Source: an uncultured Flavobacteriaceae bacterium | Lineage (GTDB): Bacteria > Bacteroidota > Bacteroidia > Flavobacteriales > Flavobacteriaceae | Direction: 5' to 3' | Assembly (NCBI GenBank): GCA_947487895.1 | Contig: CANKYF010000001.1 | Location: 124,001-188,000 of the forward strand | Length of the DNA stretch: 64,000 nucleotides | Shown: positions 19,230-28,600 of the stretch, piece after piece | Numbering within the stretch: the first letter of the stretch is position 1 | Layout of the letters: each line of letters starts with the position of its first letter | Notes under the pieces: model-generated | What the model was told of the DNA's origin: nothing | Seen by the model: the letters and a program-made list of their open reading frames with translations, nothing else | Database searches by the model: none | Translations under genes and position numbers: made by a program

Positions 19230-20148
19230 TAAATTTTGTATGGTTATTTAAACGATTTGGTTCTTTGTAGGTATCATCATAACTATCTTCAATTTCTTCG
19301 TTATAAAACTTATAACTCAACATTTTATAGTATAATTTGGCGGCAAGAAAATCTGATGATTTATCATTGTCATTTGGGCATAATTCAACAATATCAAAAC
19401 CAACCACATTCTTCTCTACAAATACTTGTTTTAGAAAATCTAAGGTTTCATACCAAAATAAACCACCCGGTTCTGGTGTACCTGTACTAGGTAGTATTGA
19501 TGGATCAAAAGCATCTAAATCGAACGTTATAAAAACATTATCCGTCATTTGCTCTATTGCGGAATCTACCCATGTATCATCTACTGCCATATCATGAGCA
19601 AAATACGTCTTGTCATAGTCCATTACAGATTTCTCCTGAATATCCATAGAGCGTATCCCTACTTGTATTAGGTTGGTGTTTAAGCTAGCATCATAAACTG
19701 CACAAGCATGATTACAAGTGCTTCCTTCATAAGATTGTCTCAAATCTGCATGGGCATCAATATGTAATACTGTCAAATTATCAAAAGCTTCATTAAAAGC
19801 TTTAATAGTTCCTATTGAAATAGAGTGCTCACCACCAAACAGGGTAACAAACTTATTTTTCTTGATGTATTTTTTAGTTTCTTGATGCACAGCGTTTACC
19901 ATATCTTCAGGTTTTACAAGTGCACCAACTGGAGGTGTTAGGTAAATTCCGTTTTTATATACCTCAGAATCTGTTTCTATATCATAGAGTTCCATGTTTT
20001 CTGAAGCTTCTAAAAAAGCTTCGGGACCTTTATCAGCTCCTTTTTGCCAAGTACTTGTTCCATCATAAGGAACAGGGATTAAAACAATTTTGGCTTGTTC
20101 TAATTTGGCATATTGTTCTGGTATGCCTGCGTAAGTTTTAGTATTCAT
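19210..20148 (-). CDS. speB: Agmatinase (ureohydrolase)
   Basis: GGEHSIS, HIDAHADLR, TFDLDAFDPS metal-binding motifs. Confidence 0.9.
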   Translation of the reverse strand: MNTKTYAGIPEQYAKLEQAKIVLIPVPYDGTSTWQKGADKGPEAFLEASENMELYDIETDSEVYKNGIYLTPPVGALVKPEDMVNAVHQETKKYIKKNKFVTLFGGEHSISIGTIKAFNEAFDNLTVLHIDAHADLRQSYEGSTCNHACAVYDASLNTNLIQVGIRSMDIQEKSVMDYDKTYFAHDMAVDDTWVDSAIEQMTDNVFITFDLDAFDPSILPSTGTPEPGGLFWYETLDFLKQVFVEKNVVGFDIVELCPNDNDKSSDFLAAKLYYKMLSYKFYNEEIEDSYDDTYKEPNRLNNHTKFNDEDEY

Positions 20149-20153
20149 TTTAT

Positions 20154-21614
20154 TTATTTGCTAGCTGCAAATGGTTTGCAGGTTCTAAAATCTGAATTAT
20201 TTTCTTCTACCAATGGCTCTTTTTTGTAGCCTAAGATTTCTAGTAAATCTTCACTTTTTTGTTGTTCTTTAAAAAGTGTGGTAATGATATTTCCTTGCTC
20301 ATCTTTATCTATTAGGATATGCTTTGGGTTTGGTATTAAGCAGTGTTGTAAACCTCCAAAGCCTCCAATAGTTTCTTGATAAGCGCCAGTGTTAAAAAAG
20401 CCAACATAAAGAGGATTATCGTTATCATACTTTGGTAAGTAAATAGCGTTAATATGTTGTTCGCTATTATAATAATCATCACTATCACAAGTTAACCCGC
20501 CTAACAATACACGCTCGTAAGAACTATGCCACCTGTTTATTGGCAGCATTACAAAACGCTTATTTATAGCCCATGTATCAGGAAGCGTGGTAATGAATGA
20601 TGAGTTTATCATGTTCCATTTTTCTCTGTCGTTTTGTTGTTTTTGATACAACACTTCGTAAATGGCTCCACCGCTTTCGCCTACAGTAAAACTTCCAAAT
20701 TCAGTAAATATGTTTGGTACGTCTACACCTTCTTCTTGGCAAGTAAGTTTGATTTGATTTATGATTTCATCTACCATGTATTCGTAGTCAAAATCAAAAG
20801 CTAATGAGCTTTTTATTGGGAATCCGCCTCCAATATTTAAACTATCTAACGAAGGACAAATCTTTTTTAAACTGGTATACACTTTTAAACATTTTAAAAG
20901 CTCATTCCAATAGTATGCATTATCCCTTATACCTGTGTTAATAAAGAAATGAAGCATTTTTAGCTGAACTTTAGGATTGTCTTTTATCTGCTTGTTATAG
21001 AACGGTACAATATTTTTATATCCTATTCCTAAACGAGATGTGTAAAATTCAAATTTTGGTTCTTCTTCTGATGCTATTCTAATACCAATATTGAAATTGT
21101 CTTGAATCTCATTAGATAAAAGATTTATTTCTTCATAATTGTCTATAACAGGAATGCAGTTTTGATGCCCATTGTTAATTAATCTTGCAATGTTACTAAT
21201 GTATCTTTCTCTTTTAAATCCATTGCATATTATATAAGTATCCTTATTTATTTTATCAGATTTCTTAAGGTTTTCTACAATATCTATATCAAAAGCTGAT
21301 GATGTTTCTATATGAATATCATTTTTTAAAGCTTCATCTAATACATGTTTGAAATGTGAGCTTTTCGTGCAATAGCAATAATTGTAATTTCCTTTGTAGC
21401 TATGTTTTTTAAAGGCTACTTCAAACCACTTTTTTGCTCTACTAATGTTGTTTGATATTTGCGGTAAATAAGTAAATTTTAATGGTGCTCCATAAACTTC
21501 GACTAATTTGTTTAAGTCAATATCATGGAAAAATAGCTTATTGTTTTCTAAGGCAAACTCAGGTTGCGGAAAATCAAAAGTCTGATTGATTAAATCAATA
21601 TATTTAGTATTCAT
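20154..21614 (-). CDS. speA: Biosynthetic arginine decarboxylase
   Basis: Alanine-racemase-fold PLP decarboxylase; YNYCYCTKSSHFKHVL, LNIGGGFP, GAYQETIGGFGGLQHCLIPNP. Confidence 0.85.
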   Translation of the reverse strand: MNTKYIDLINQTFDFPQPEFALENNKLFFHDIDLNKLVEVYGAPLKFTYLPQISNNISRAKKWFEVAFKKHSYKGNYNYCYCTKSSHFKHVLDEALKNDIHIETSSAFDIDIVENLKKSDKINKDTYIICNGFKRERYISNIARLINNGHQNCIPVIDNYEEINLLSNEIQDNFNIGIRIASEEEPKFEFYTSRLGIGYKNIVPFYNKQIKDNPKVQLKMLHFFINTGIRDNAYYWNELLKCLKVYTSLKKICPSLDSLNIGGGFPIKSSLAFDFDYEYMVDEIINQIKLTCQEEGVDVPNIFTEFGSFTVGESGGAIYEVLYQKQQNDREKWNMINSSFITTLPDTWAINKRFVMLPINRWHSSYERVLLGGLTCDSDDYYNSEQHINAIYLPKYDNDNPLYVGFFNTGAYQETIGGFGGLQHCLIPNPKHILIDKDEQGNIITTLFKEQQKSEDLLEILGYKKEPLVEENNSDFRTCKPFAASK

Positions 21615-21779
21615 GATAAATAATATTCTATTTTGAAAAATAATGTGTAGTGAGCTTACAGAATAGACCAGCTCATTAAATAAAAAATCTCAAAAAAAGA
21701 ATTTCTATCAAATACGAATTTGATTTATAGTTGTGGGAACAAAACCAAACAAGAATTGGTTTATGTATAATAGTGCAAC

Positions 21780-21858
21780 GGAAGTTAGCTTTAAATTTCG
21801 GATGCTTACACCATAAGCTGCTTTTGAATTTGACTTCCTAATTTTCAAAAGCCCGAAC
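21780..21858 (-). ncRNA. Candidate structured RNA (copy 2): three helices plus pseudoknot
   Basis: Minus strand GTTCGGGCTTTTGAAAATTAGGAAGTCAAATTCAAAAGCAGCTTATGGTGTAAGCATCCGAAATTTAAAGCTAACTTCC; covaries with 12804..12882. Confidence 0.6.
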
Positions 21859-22046
21859 GTAGAAACAGTTTTCACTTTGTTCAGCTAAAAACTCCTATGA
21901 TAAAAGTTTTCTAATACAAATGAAATAAAAAAAACAATAAGTTACACAAATTATTAAAAAAAAATCACTCTATAACTTCAAAATTATTAATATAAGTAGC
22001 GTTGTAAAACCTTTAATTTGGATATAAATATGTTAAAAAGAAAGAA

Positions 22047-22080
22047 TTAAAAAAGGGTTTCAAAAAATTGAAACCCTTTT
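22047..22080 (-). terminator. Intrinsic terminator downstream of tRNA-Met
   Basis: aaaagggtttcaa/ttgaaaccctttt stem with flanking A/T runs. Confidence 0.75.
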
Positions 22081-22089
22081 ATTTTATTG

Positions 22090-22163
22090 TAGCGAGATCG
22101 AGATTTGAACTCGAGACCTCCGGGTTATGAATCCGACGCTCTAACCAACTGAGCTACCTCGCC
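22090..22163 (-). tRNA. tRNA-Met (CAT anticodon)
   Basis: GGCGAGGTAGCTCAGTTGGTTAGAGCGTCGGATTCATAACCCGGAGGTCTCGAGTTCAAATCTCGATCTCGCTA folds as cloverleaf, anticodon CAT. Confidence 0.92.
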
Positions 22164-22176
22164 ATTATTTATGATT

Positions 22177-22242
22177 ATCAATCCGACGCTCTAACCAACT
22201 GACCTGCCCGAGTGAACTCGTTCAGGCGGGGCTACCTAGCCA
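22177..22242 (-). repeat. tRNA-Met 5'-half remnant interrupted by 28-nt palindrome (copy A)
   Basis: ggctaggtagc + cccgcctgaacgagttcactcgggcagg + tcagttggttagagcgtcggattgata on minus strand. Confidence 0.85.
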
Positions 22243-22474
22243 AATTTTGTTTTCGCCACCGTCTACCAGCAGCAGATTTTAAATATTTTTCTCTTTGTCT
22301 TGCTTCAATTCTAGTGTCATAGATTTCACTATGGACAATTTTCCAAGGTAAATAAGCTTTAGTAGATTTTACACTTCCAGAATTGTGATTTTTTAGTCTT
22401 CTATCTAAATTTGAAGACATACCAACATAAAACTTTTCAAACTTGACGCTATATAAAATATAGACAAAGAACAT
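22232..22474 (-). CDS. GIY-YIG (URI-type) endonuclease family protein
   Basis: FFVYILYSVKFEKFYVGMSSNLDRRLKNHNSG...TRIEARQREKYLKSAAGRRW. Confidence 0.9.
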   Translation of the reverse strand: MFFVYILYSVKFEKFYVGMSSNLDRRLKNHNSGSVKSTKAYLPWKIVHSEIYDTRIEARQREKYLKSAAGRRWRKQNLAR

Positions 22475-22492
22475 ATTTTTTATAAAATTGAC

Positions 22493-22545
22493 GTTAACCA
22501 ACTGACCTGCCCGAATGAATTCGTTCAGGCGGGGCTACCTCGCCA
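22493..22545 (-). repeat. tRNA-Met 5' remnant interrupted by 28-nt palindrome (copy B)
   Basis: ggcgaggtagc + cccgcctgaacgaattcattcgggcagg + tcagttggttaac on minus strand. Confidence 0.85.
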
Positions 22546-22677
22546 TAATTTTGTGGCTGCAAATATAAAAACATTATTAAAGCTAACAAATAATAGTGAA
22601 ACAAAATATTATTAAAAAAGTTGCCGTACTTATCAATTAATGTATATATTAGGCAAAGTTAAATTTTCAAAGTACAC

Positions 22678-23070
22678 ATGGACGAAAAAATTAGATTTGA
22701 TATTGAATTTCCAATACAAGCTTCCCCTCAATTATTATATCAATACATATCAACCCCTTCTGGTTTATCAGAATGGTTTTCTGACAATGTAAACTCCAGA
22801 GGAGAGTTATTTACATTTATTTGGGATGACAGTGAGGAGCAGGCTAAATTACTGAGTAAAAAAAGTGGAGAACGTGTAAAATTTAGATGGTTGGAAGATG
22901 AAGAAGAAGATCAGTCTTATTACTTTGAAATTAGAATTCAAGTAGATGAAATTACTAAAGATGTGTCTTTAATGGTAACAGATTTTGCTGAAGAAGATGA
23001 GGTTGACGAATCTAAAATGCTGTGGGAAAATCAAATATCAAGTTTAAAACAGGTATTAGGTTCCGCTTAA
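22678..23070 (+). CDS. START-like/SRPBCC domain protein
   Basis: FPIQASPQLLYQYISTPSGLSEWFSDNV. Confidence 0.8.
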   Translation: MDEKIRFDIEFPIQASPQLLYQYISTPSGLSEWFSDNVNSRGELFTFIWDDSEEQAKLLSKKSGERVKFRWLEDEEEDQSYYFEIRIQVDEITKDVSLMVTDFAEEDEVDESKMLWENQISSLKQVLGSA

Positions 23071-23135
23071 ATTTAAGTAGATTAATTACGTTATATTTGC
23101 CCCATTCTGGCTAAAAATCAGGATGGGATTTTTTT

Positions 23136-23978
23136 ATGATAAATTTTAACGGAGAAATTTTAGAAAGCACTAGAAATCTTTCAATAGAAAACAGAGGTTT
23201 TACCTATGGTGATGCGCTTTTTGAGACTATTAAAGTAAATTTAGGAAAGGTACAGTTTTTAGAAGATCATTACTTTAGGTTAATGGCTTCTATGCGTATT
23301 ATGAGAATGGAAATTCCTATGAGTTTTACCATGGAATTTATTGAAGAGGAAATTCTAAAAACTTTAGAGGCTAATAATTTACTAAATGCTACTTCTAGGG
23401 TGAAATTTATTGTAAATAGAAACTCTGGAGGTTTGTATACACCAACCGATAATAACGTTACGTATTTGATAACGGTTAGATCTCTTGATAATGATTTTTA
23501 TATTTTAAATGAAGATGCCTATGAGGTAGATTTGTTTAAAGATTATTACGTAGCACCTGGGTTGTTATCTACACTTAAAACAAATAACAAAGCATTAAAC
23601 GTAGTTGGCAGTATTTATGCTAAAGAAAATGGGTTGCATAATTGCTTAGTATTAAATACCAATAAACAGGTGGTTGAAGCTTTAAATGGCAATTTATTTG
23701 TTGTTAGAGGTAATACGATTAAAACGCCTCCAATTGCAGACGGGTGTTTAAAAGGAGTTATGAGAAAGCAAATTATTGAATTGCTAGAAAAAATTGATGG
23801 TTACGAGTTAATTGAAACTTCTGTATCACCATTTGAGCTTCAGAAAGCAGATGAAATCTTTTTAACCAATGTAATTGTTGGAATTCAGCCTATTACTAAA
23901 TATAGAAAAAAGGAATACACCAATACAGTTTCTAAACTATTAATCGGGAAATTAAATGCAGCTGTTAGGTTTGGTTAA
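23136..23978 (+). CDS. Aminotransferase class IV
   Basis: NRGFTYGDALFETIKV; DEIFLTNVIVGIQPI. Confidence 0.85.
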   Translation: MINFNGEILESTRNLSIENRGFTYGDALFETIKVNLGKVQFLEDHYFRLMASMRIMRMEIPMSFTMEFIEEEILKTLEANNLLNATSRVKFIVNRNSGGLYTPTDNNVTYLITVRSLDNDFYILNEDAYEVDLFKDYYVAPGLLSTLKTNNKALNVVGSIYAKENGLHNCLVLNTNKQVVEALNGNLFVVRGNTIKTPPIADGCLKGVMRKQIIELLEKIDGYELIETSVSPFELQKADEIFLTNVIVGIQPITKYRKKEYTNTVSKLLIGKLNAAVRFG

Positions 23979-24535
23979 TTGTAATTAGGATCTTCTGGAG
24001 CATTAGACCATATACTATATTCACCACCAAATTCAAGCATTTTTTCTTTCCAGAAAGATTGATGGTCTTTTTCAATAATCTCTTTTTTATAGATGTTCTC
24101 TGTAACAACCCAAGAGTTCGCTTTAAGCTCATCTTCTAATTGAAAAGCGCTCCATCCAGAATATCCTAAAAAGAATTTTAGGTCTTTTTCTTTAATGGCA
24201 CCTGTTTTTATTAATTCAACTACGGTATTAAAATCACCACCCCAATAAATTCCTAAAGAGATTTCAATGCTATCAGGAATGAGTTCTGGAATCTTATGAA
24301 TAAAATATAAATTGTCTTGTTCTACAGGGCCACCATTATAGACTTTAAAATCTACTTCAATTTCAGGAACCAATTCTTTTATGGTATAATCTAGTGGTTT
24401 ATTGAGAATGAATCCTATAGTGCCTTCTTCAGAATAATCAGCAATAAGCACAATAGATCTATTAAAAGACACATCTCCAATAATAGAAGGTTCAGCAATT
24501 AATAAATTTCCTTTTTTTGGCTTTAAGGTTGTCAT
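23975..24535 (-). CDS. YqgE/AlgH family protein
   Basis: KGNLLIAEPSIIGDVSFNRSIVLI; FLGYSGWSAFQLEDEL. Confidence 0.9.
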   Translation of the reverse strand: MTTLKPKKGNLLIAEPSIIGDVSFNRSIVLIADYSEEGTIGFILNKPLDYTIKELVPEIEVDFKVYNGGPVEQDNLYFIHKIPELIPDSIEISLGIYWGGDFNTVVELIKTGAIKEKDLKFFLGYSGWSAFQLEDELKANSWVVTENIYKKEIIEKDHQSFWKEKMLEFGGEYSIWSNAPEDPNYN

Positions 24536-24607
24536 TCTTTAAAAAGTTTAATAACTAAATCTAGTATTTATTTCTTAAAAAAACAACTATTTAGATTTTA
24601 GATATAA

Positions 24608-24637
24608 AAAAAAGCCTTCAAATTTTGAAGGCTTTAT
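24608..24637 (-). terminator. Intrinsic terminator of HU gene
   Basis: aaagccttcaaa/ttttgaaggcttt hairpin plus minus-strand T-run. Confidence 0.75.
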
Positions 24638-24660
24638 ACGTTATAGGGAGTAACTAATAA

Positions 24661-24933
24661 TTAGTTTACAGCATTTGATAAATCTGCACCAGCTTTAAAC
24701 TTAACAACGTTTTTAGCTTTGATTTTGATTGTCTCTCCAGTTTGAGGGTTTCTACCTTCTCTAGCTGCTCTTTTAGAAACAGACCAAGAACCAAACCCTA
24801 CTAAAGAAACTCTGTTACCTTTTTGTAAAGCACCTTCAATTTCAATAATTGCACATTCTAAAGCTTTTTTAGCAGCAGCTTTAGTGATTCCTGCGTGTTC
24901 TGCCATAGCATCGATTAAATCTGTTTTGTTCAT
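24661..24933 (-). CDS. HU family DNA-binding protein
   Basis: MNKTDLIDAMAEHAGITKAAAKKAL; GFGSWSVSKRAAREGRNPQTGETI. Confidence 0.95.
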   Translation of the reverse strand: MNKTDLIDAMAEHAGITKAAAKKALECAIIEIEGALQKGNRVSLVGFGSWSVSKRAAREGRNPQTGETIKIKAKNVVKFKAGADLSNAVN

Positions 24934-24987
24934 AATATAAAGTTTAATTATTAATAAATTGGTTAAACATCTTTGTTAAATCCTCTA

Positions 24988-25017
24988 CAAATTTATACGG
25001 ATAATCGTATCACGCAA
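24988..25017 (-). promoter_or_regulatory. Candidate Bacteroidota promoter of HU gene
   Basis: Minus strand TTG - 19 nt - TAAATTTG, matching the -33 TTG / -7 TAnnTTTG consensus. Confidence 0.6.
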
Positions 25018-25122
25018 GTAATAGCAAGGGAAATACTTGCTTTTGTTGATAACTTAAAGCTTTTGTTAATAACAAGTACGATATTCTGCACATAATCTAT
25101 AATGGTCAGTGTTAGTAGGGGT

Positions 25123-26070
25123 TTAGAGCATTTTAGCATTGGCTTCAAAGGAATATCCGTTTAAGAATGATTTTACATCCATATTTCGTTTTCCTTGAAG
25201 TTTAATTTCCTTAACTATTATGTACCCCTCTAAAACTGATACTTTTAATTCGTTTTTAGAAGAAACGATGGTTCCTATATCATTATTATGATCACTAGCT
25301 TCTTTTTCTGCTTTATAGATTTTAACATCTAATTGATCTTCACCATTAATTAAAGTACACCACGCTGCTGGATACGGACTCAAGCCACGAATATGGTTAT
25401 ATATATTGTCTAAAGAATTGTTCCAATCTATTTTACAGTTATCTCTATTCAGTTTATAAGCTGTTTTTATATCATTGGTATCTACTTGCGGTTGTGTTTC
25501 AACATCACCTTTTTCTATAGCTTTCACTGTTTTTAAAACCAATAGACTTCCAATACCCATTAATTTATCATGAAGACTACCAGCATTTTCTTCAGCATCA
25601 ATAGTTGTTTCTTCTTGAAGAATCATTTCTCCAGTATCAATTTTTTCATCTATAAAAAATGTAGAAACCCCTGTTTTAGTTTCCCCATTAATAATAGCCC
25701 AGTTAATAGGAGCAGCACCTCTGTAGTTTGGTAGAAGAGACGCATGTAAATTAAAGGTGCCATATTCTGGCATTTGCCAAACAGCTTTTGGTAACATTCT
25801 AAAAGCTACCACAATTTGAAGATTGGCATTTAGAGCTTTTAATTCATCAAGAAAATCTTCGCTTTTTAAATTAGTAGGCTGTAGTATATTTAGGTTATTT
25901 TCTTTAGCGTATTTTTTAACCGCACTTTCATTAAGTTTTCTACCTCTACCAGCAGGTTTATCTGGTGCCGTAATAACACCAACAATAGTGTACTGGTTAT
26001 CAACTAAAGTTTTTAAAGTATTCACCGCAAAATCTGGTGTTCCCATAAAAACGATTCTTAGATCCTTCAT
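25123..26070 (-). CDS. fmt: Methionyl-tRNA formyltransferase
   Basis: RIVFMGTPDFAVNTL; FNLHASLLPNYRGAAPINWAIINGE. Confidence 0.95.
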   Translation of the reverse strand: MKDLRIVFMGTPDFAVNTLKTLVDNQYTIVGVITAPDKPAGRGRKLNESAVKKYAKENNLNILQPTNLKSEDFLDELKALNANLQIVVAFRMLPKAVWQMPEYGTFNLHASLLPNYRGAAPINWAIINGETKTGVSTFFIDEKIDTGEMILQEETTIDAEENAGSLHDKLMGIGSLLVLKTVKAIEKGDVETQPQVDTNDIKTAYKLNRDNCKIDWNNSLDNIYNHIRGLSPYPAAWCTLINGEDQLDVKIYKAEKEASDHNNDIGTIVSSKNELKVSVLEGYIIVKEIKLQGKRNMDVKSFLNGYSFEANAKML

Positions 26071-27971
26071 AAATGACTTAATTTATAGGTATTTATTTCT
26101 GTTATGGTTATAATATTATGTTCTAGCATACCTTTTAAAGTAGTTTTTAAATCTTGCTCAGAACATTTTAAATTTGAAATAATGGCTCTTGATGATGCAT
26201 CACCTTTTTCTAAAAGCTCAATAATACGTTTTTTTAATGTAGTTGTTTCATTCTTTGAACTCTTTTTTTTAGACAGCATACATACAGAACAAACGCCACA
26301 GGGTTTCACGTTTTTTTCTCCAAAATAGGAGAGCAGTTGCATGCTTTTACATACAGTATCGTTTTCAATATATTTTAATACCGCTTGTACTTGTGTTTGC
26401 TTTAATTGGTTTTGCTTTTCTATGGTTTTAGCAATTCTATTAATAGTTTTATCGTCTTCTCTGGGTTGAATAAATGTGATCTGCGCATCGGTTTTAGCCG
26501 AATTAAACGTAATCACCCCATCTTTTTCTAAAACATGTAGCGTTTTAATTAAAGTAGCTTCAGAAACTGATGCTTTTTCAGCAATTTTATGGGTGTTTAT
26601 TTTGGTTTCGTAATCAAAAATACCACCATACATTCTTAACATAGATTTCACCATGACATTTAAATCCTCATGCGTATCCAGATAGTTAAATATCGCCTGA
26701 CTTGGCATTATAAATTGTACAGTGACATTGTTCTTAAACTGCTTAGATAAATTGATAATACTGTTTCTATCTAGTAATTGTAAGGTGTTGTAACACAGTA
26801 TGGCATTGAACTTATAGGTTTTACAAAAGGCATTGAAATTAAAATCGAACACCATGTATTCACCCTCTCCGTAAGAGATTTGAAAATAGTTACATAGCTT
26901 TCGGTATACCTGTTTGGTATAGTCCACCGTTGGTAAAATACTTAAAAATTGATGTTTAACCAAGTCTACATCAGCATCATTTTTAAGAATAACAGCAAAC
27001 GCCTTTTCGCCATTTCTTCCTGCTCTTCCAGCTTCCTGAAAGTAACTTTCAATACTTTCTGGTAAATTAATATGAATAACGGTTTTAACATCGGGTTTGT
27101 CAATTCCCATTCCAAAGGCATTGGTTGCCACCATGACTTGCTTTTGGTTGTGTAACCATGCATTCATGTTGGTTTCTTTTTCAATGTTAGAAAGTCCGCC
27201 ATGGTAGTAGGTCGCCATAATGTTTTTTGACTCTAAATGTTTAGAAACTTCTAAAGTAGATTTTCTATTTCTAACATAAATAATAGAAGCCTGTGTATAC
27301 TTTTTTAAAATGGTTTCTAAGCGGTAATATTTATCATTTTCATGATATACCATGTATCCAAGATTGGCTCGTAAAAAGGATTGTTTAAATAGTTTAGGTT
27401 GAATAAAATCTAACTCTTTTACAATGTCTTTAACCACCTCTGGTTGTGCCGAGGCCGTTAAAGCTACTATATTTACAGAGGGTTGAAGTCTGCGTAATTG
27501 GATAATGTTTTTATAAGAAGGTCTAAAATCATTTCCCCATTGTGAGATACAATGTGCTTCATCTACCGCAATGAGATTCACGTTCATTTGTCGTATTCTA
27601 TCTTGAACCAATTCTTGTTGAAGTCTCTCAGGTGATAGATAAAGAAACTTATAATTGCCGTAAATACAATTATCTAAAAGAGTATCTAAATCAGATTGAG
27701 ATAAGCCGCTAGTGATTGCTAAAGCCTTAATCCCTTTATTATTTAAGGCTTGTACTTGATCTTTCATTAAAGCAATTAAAGGTGAAATAACAATACAAAT
27801 CCCATTTTTTATCAGGGCAGGTATTTGAAAACATATAGATTTTCCACCACCAGTGGGTAGTAATACAAATGTATCTTCACCAGCAAGAATAGCTTCAATA
27901 ATAGCCTCTTGGTTATTCCTGAATTCAGTATAATTCCAATAACGTTCTAATATGTTAATTGGGTGTTCCAT
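26067..27971 (-). CDS. recQ: ATP-dependent DNA helicase RecQ
   Basis: LLPTGGGKSICFQIPAL; AVDEAHCISQWGNDFRPSY; CGVCSVC zinc motif. Confidence 0.92.
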   Translation of the reverse strand: MEHPINILERYWNYTEFRNNQEAIIEAILAGEDTFVLLPTGGGKSICFQIPALIKNGICIVISPLIALMKDQVQALNNKGIKALAITSGLSQSDLDTLLDNCIYGNYKFLYLSPERLQQELVQDRIRQMNVNLIAVDEAHCISQWGNDFRPSYKNIIQLRRLQPSVNIVALTASAQPEVVKDIVKELDFIQPKLFKQSFLRANLGYMVYHENDKYYRLETILKKYTQASIIYVRNRKSTLEVSKHLESKNIMATYYHGGLSNIEKETNMNAWLHNQKQVMVATNAFGMGIDKPDVKTVIHINLPESIESYFQEAGRAGRNGEKAFAVILKNDADVDLVKHQFLSILPTVDYTKQVYRKLCNYFQISYGEGEYMVFDFNFNAFCKTYKFNAILCYNTLQLLDRNSIINLSKQFKNNVTVQFIMPSQAIFNYLDTHEDLNVMVKSMLRMYGGIFDYETKINTHKIAEKASVSEATLIKTLHVLEKDGVITFNSAKTDAQITFIQPREDDKTINRIAKTIEKQNQLKQTQVQAVLKYIENDTVCKSMQLLSYFGEKNVKPCGVCSVCMLSKKKSSKNETTTLKKRIIELLEKGDASSRAIISNLKCSEQDLKTTLKGMLEHNIITITEINTYKLSHL

Positions 27972-27975
27972 TAGG

Positions 27976-28512
27976 TTATTTTAAGGAATTCAGTATAAAA
28001 TCGGTACGTTCTTTAACAGTACCAAAAGGAACATCAATAAGGTGATAATTATAAGATTGATAAGTGTTTACAAGGTGCTCATGAATGTTGAGCGCTTGCT
28101 CAAAGTTTTCGTAACGTTCATTATCACTTTTGTAAATGGCTTCCCAAGGTTTTAAAATGAATACTTGGTCGTACACACAAGTGTTACAAACAGCTTTAAA
28201 ACTATTAGGGTAGGTATCTCCAATAAAATCCATATATGCTAAAACGTCATGTACCCCACGGTCAAGAAAAACAAGTTTGGTAACAGCATTATCTGCATCT
28301 ATAAACTGTTGTTCACGTCCTTTTAAAAGGCGTTCACTAAACAGTAACGGATTGCTTAAAAATAATTGCTCAATACCTTCTTTTTGAGCATCAAGAGTTA
28401 CTTGTCTAGAAATTTCTTCAAAACAAGGGTAACCTTGTTCAATTAGTTCATTAATTAGTGTAGATTTTCCAGTACCCGGACCACCTGTTATTACAACTCT
28501 TTTTACGCTCAA
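27976..28512 (-). CDS. P-loop AAA family ATPase
   Basis: VVITGGPGTGKSTLINEL; FLDRGVHDVLAY. Confidence 0.8.
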   Translation of the reverse strand: MSVKRVVITGGPGTGKSTLINELIEQGYPCFEEISRQVTLDAQKEGIEQLFLSNPLLFSERLLKGREQQFIDADNAVTKLVFLDRGVHDVLAYMDFIGDTYPNSFKAVCNTCVYDQVFILKPWEAIYKSDNERYENFEQALNIHEHLVNTYQSYNYHLIDVPFGTVKERTDFILNSLK

Positions 28513-28600
28513 ACTCTCAAATTTATTTGTAAAAATCGGAATTTAGAATTGATTAAAAAAATAGATTTGAAACTGTATATTTGCATCATACAAAAATACT

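Noticed and set aside
19236-19597. Plus-strand ORFs of 84 and 86 aa
   Set aside because: Antisense to the speB coding region with no independent evidence.
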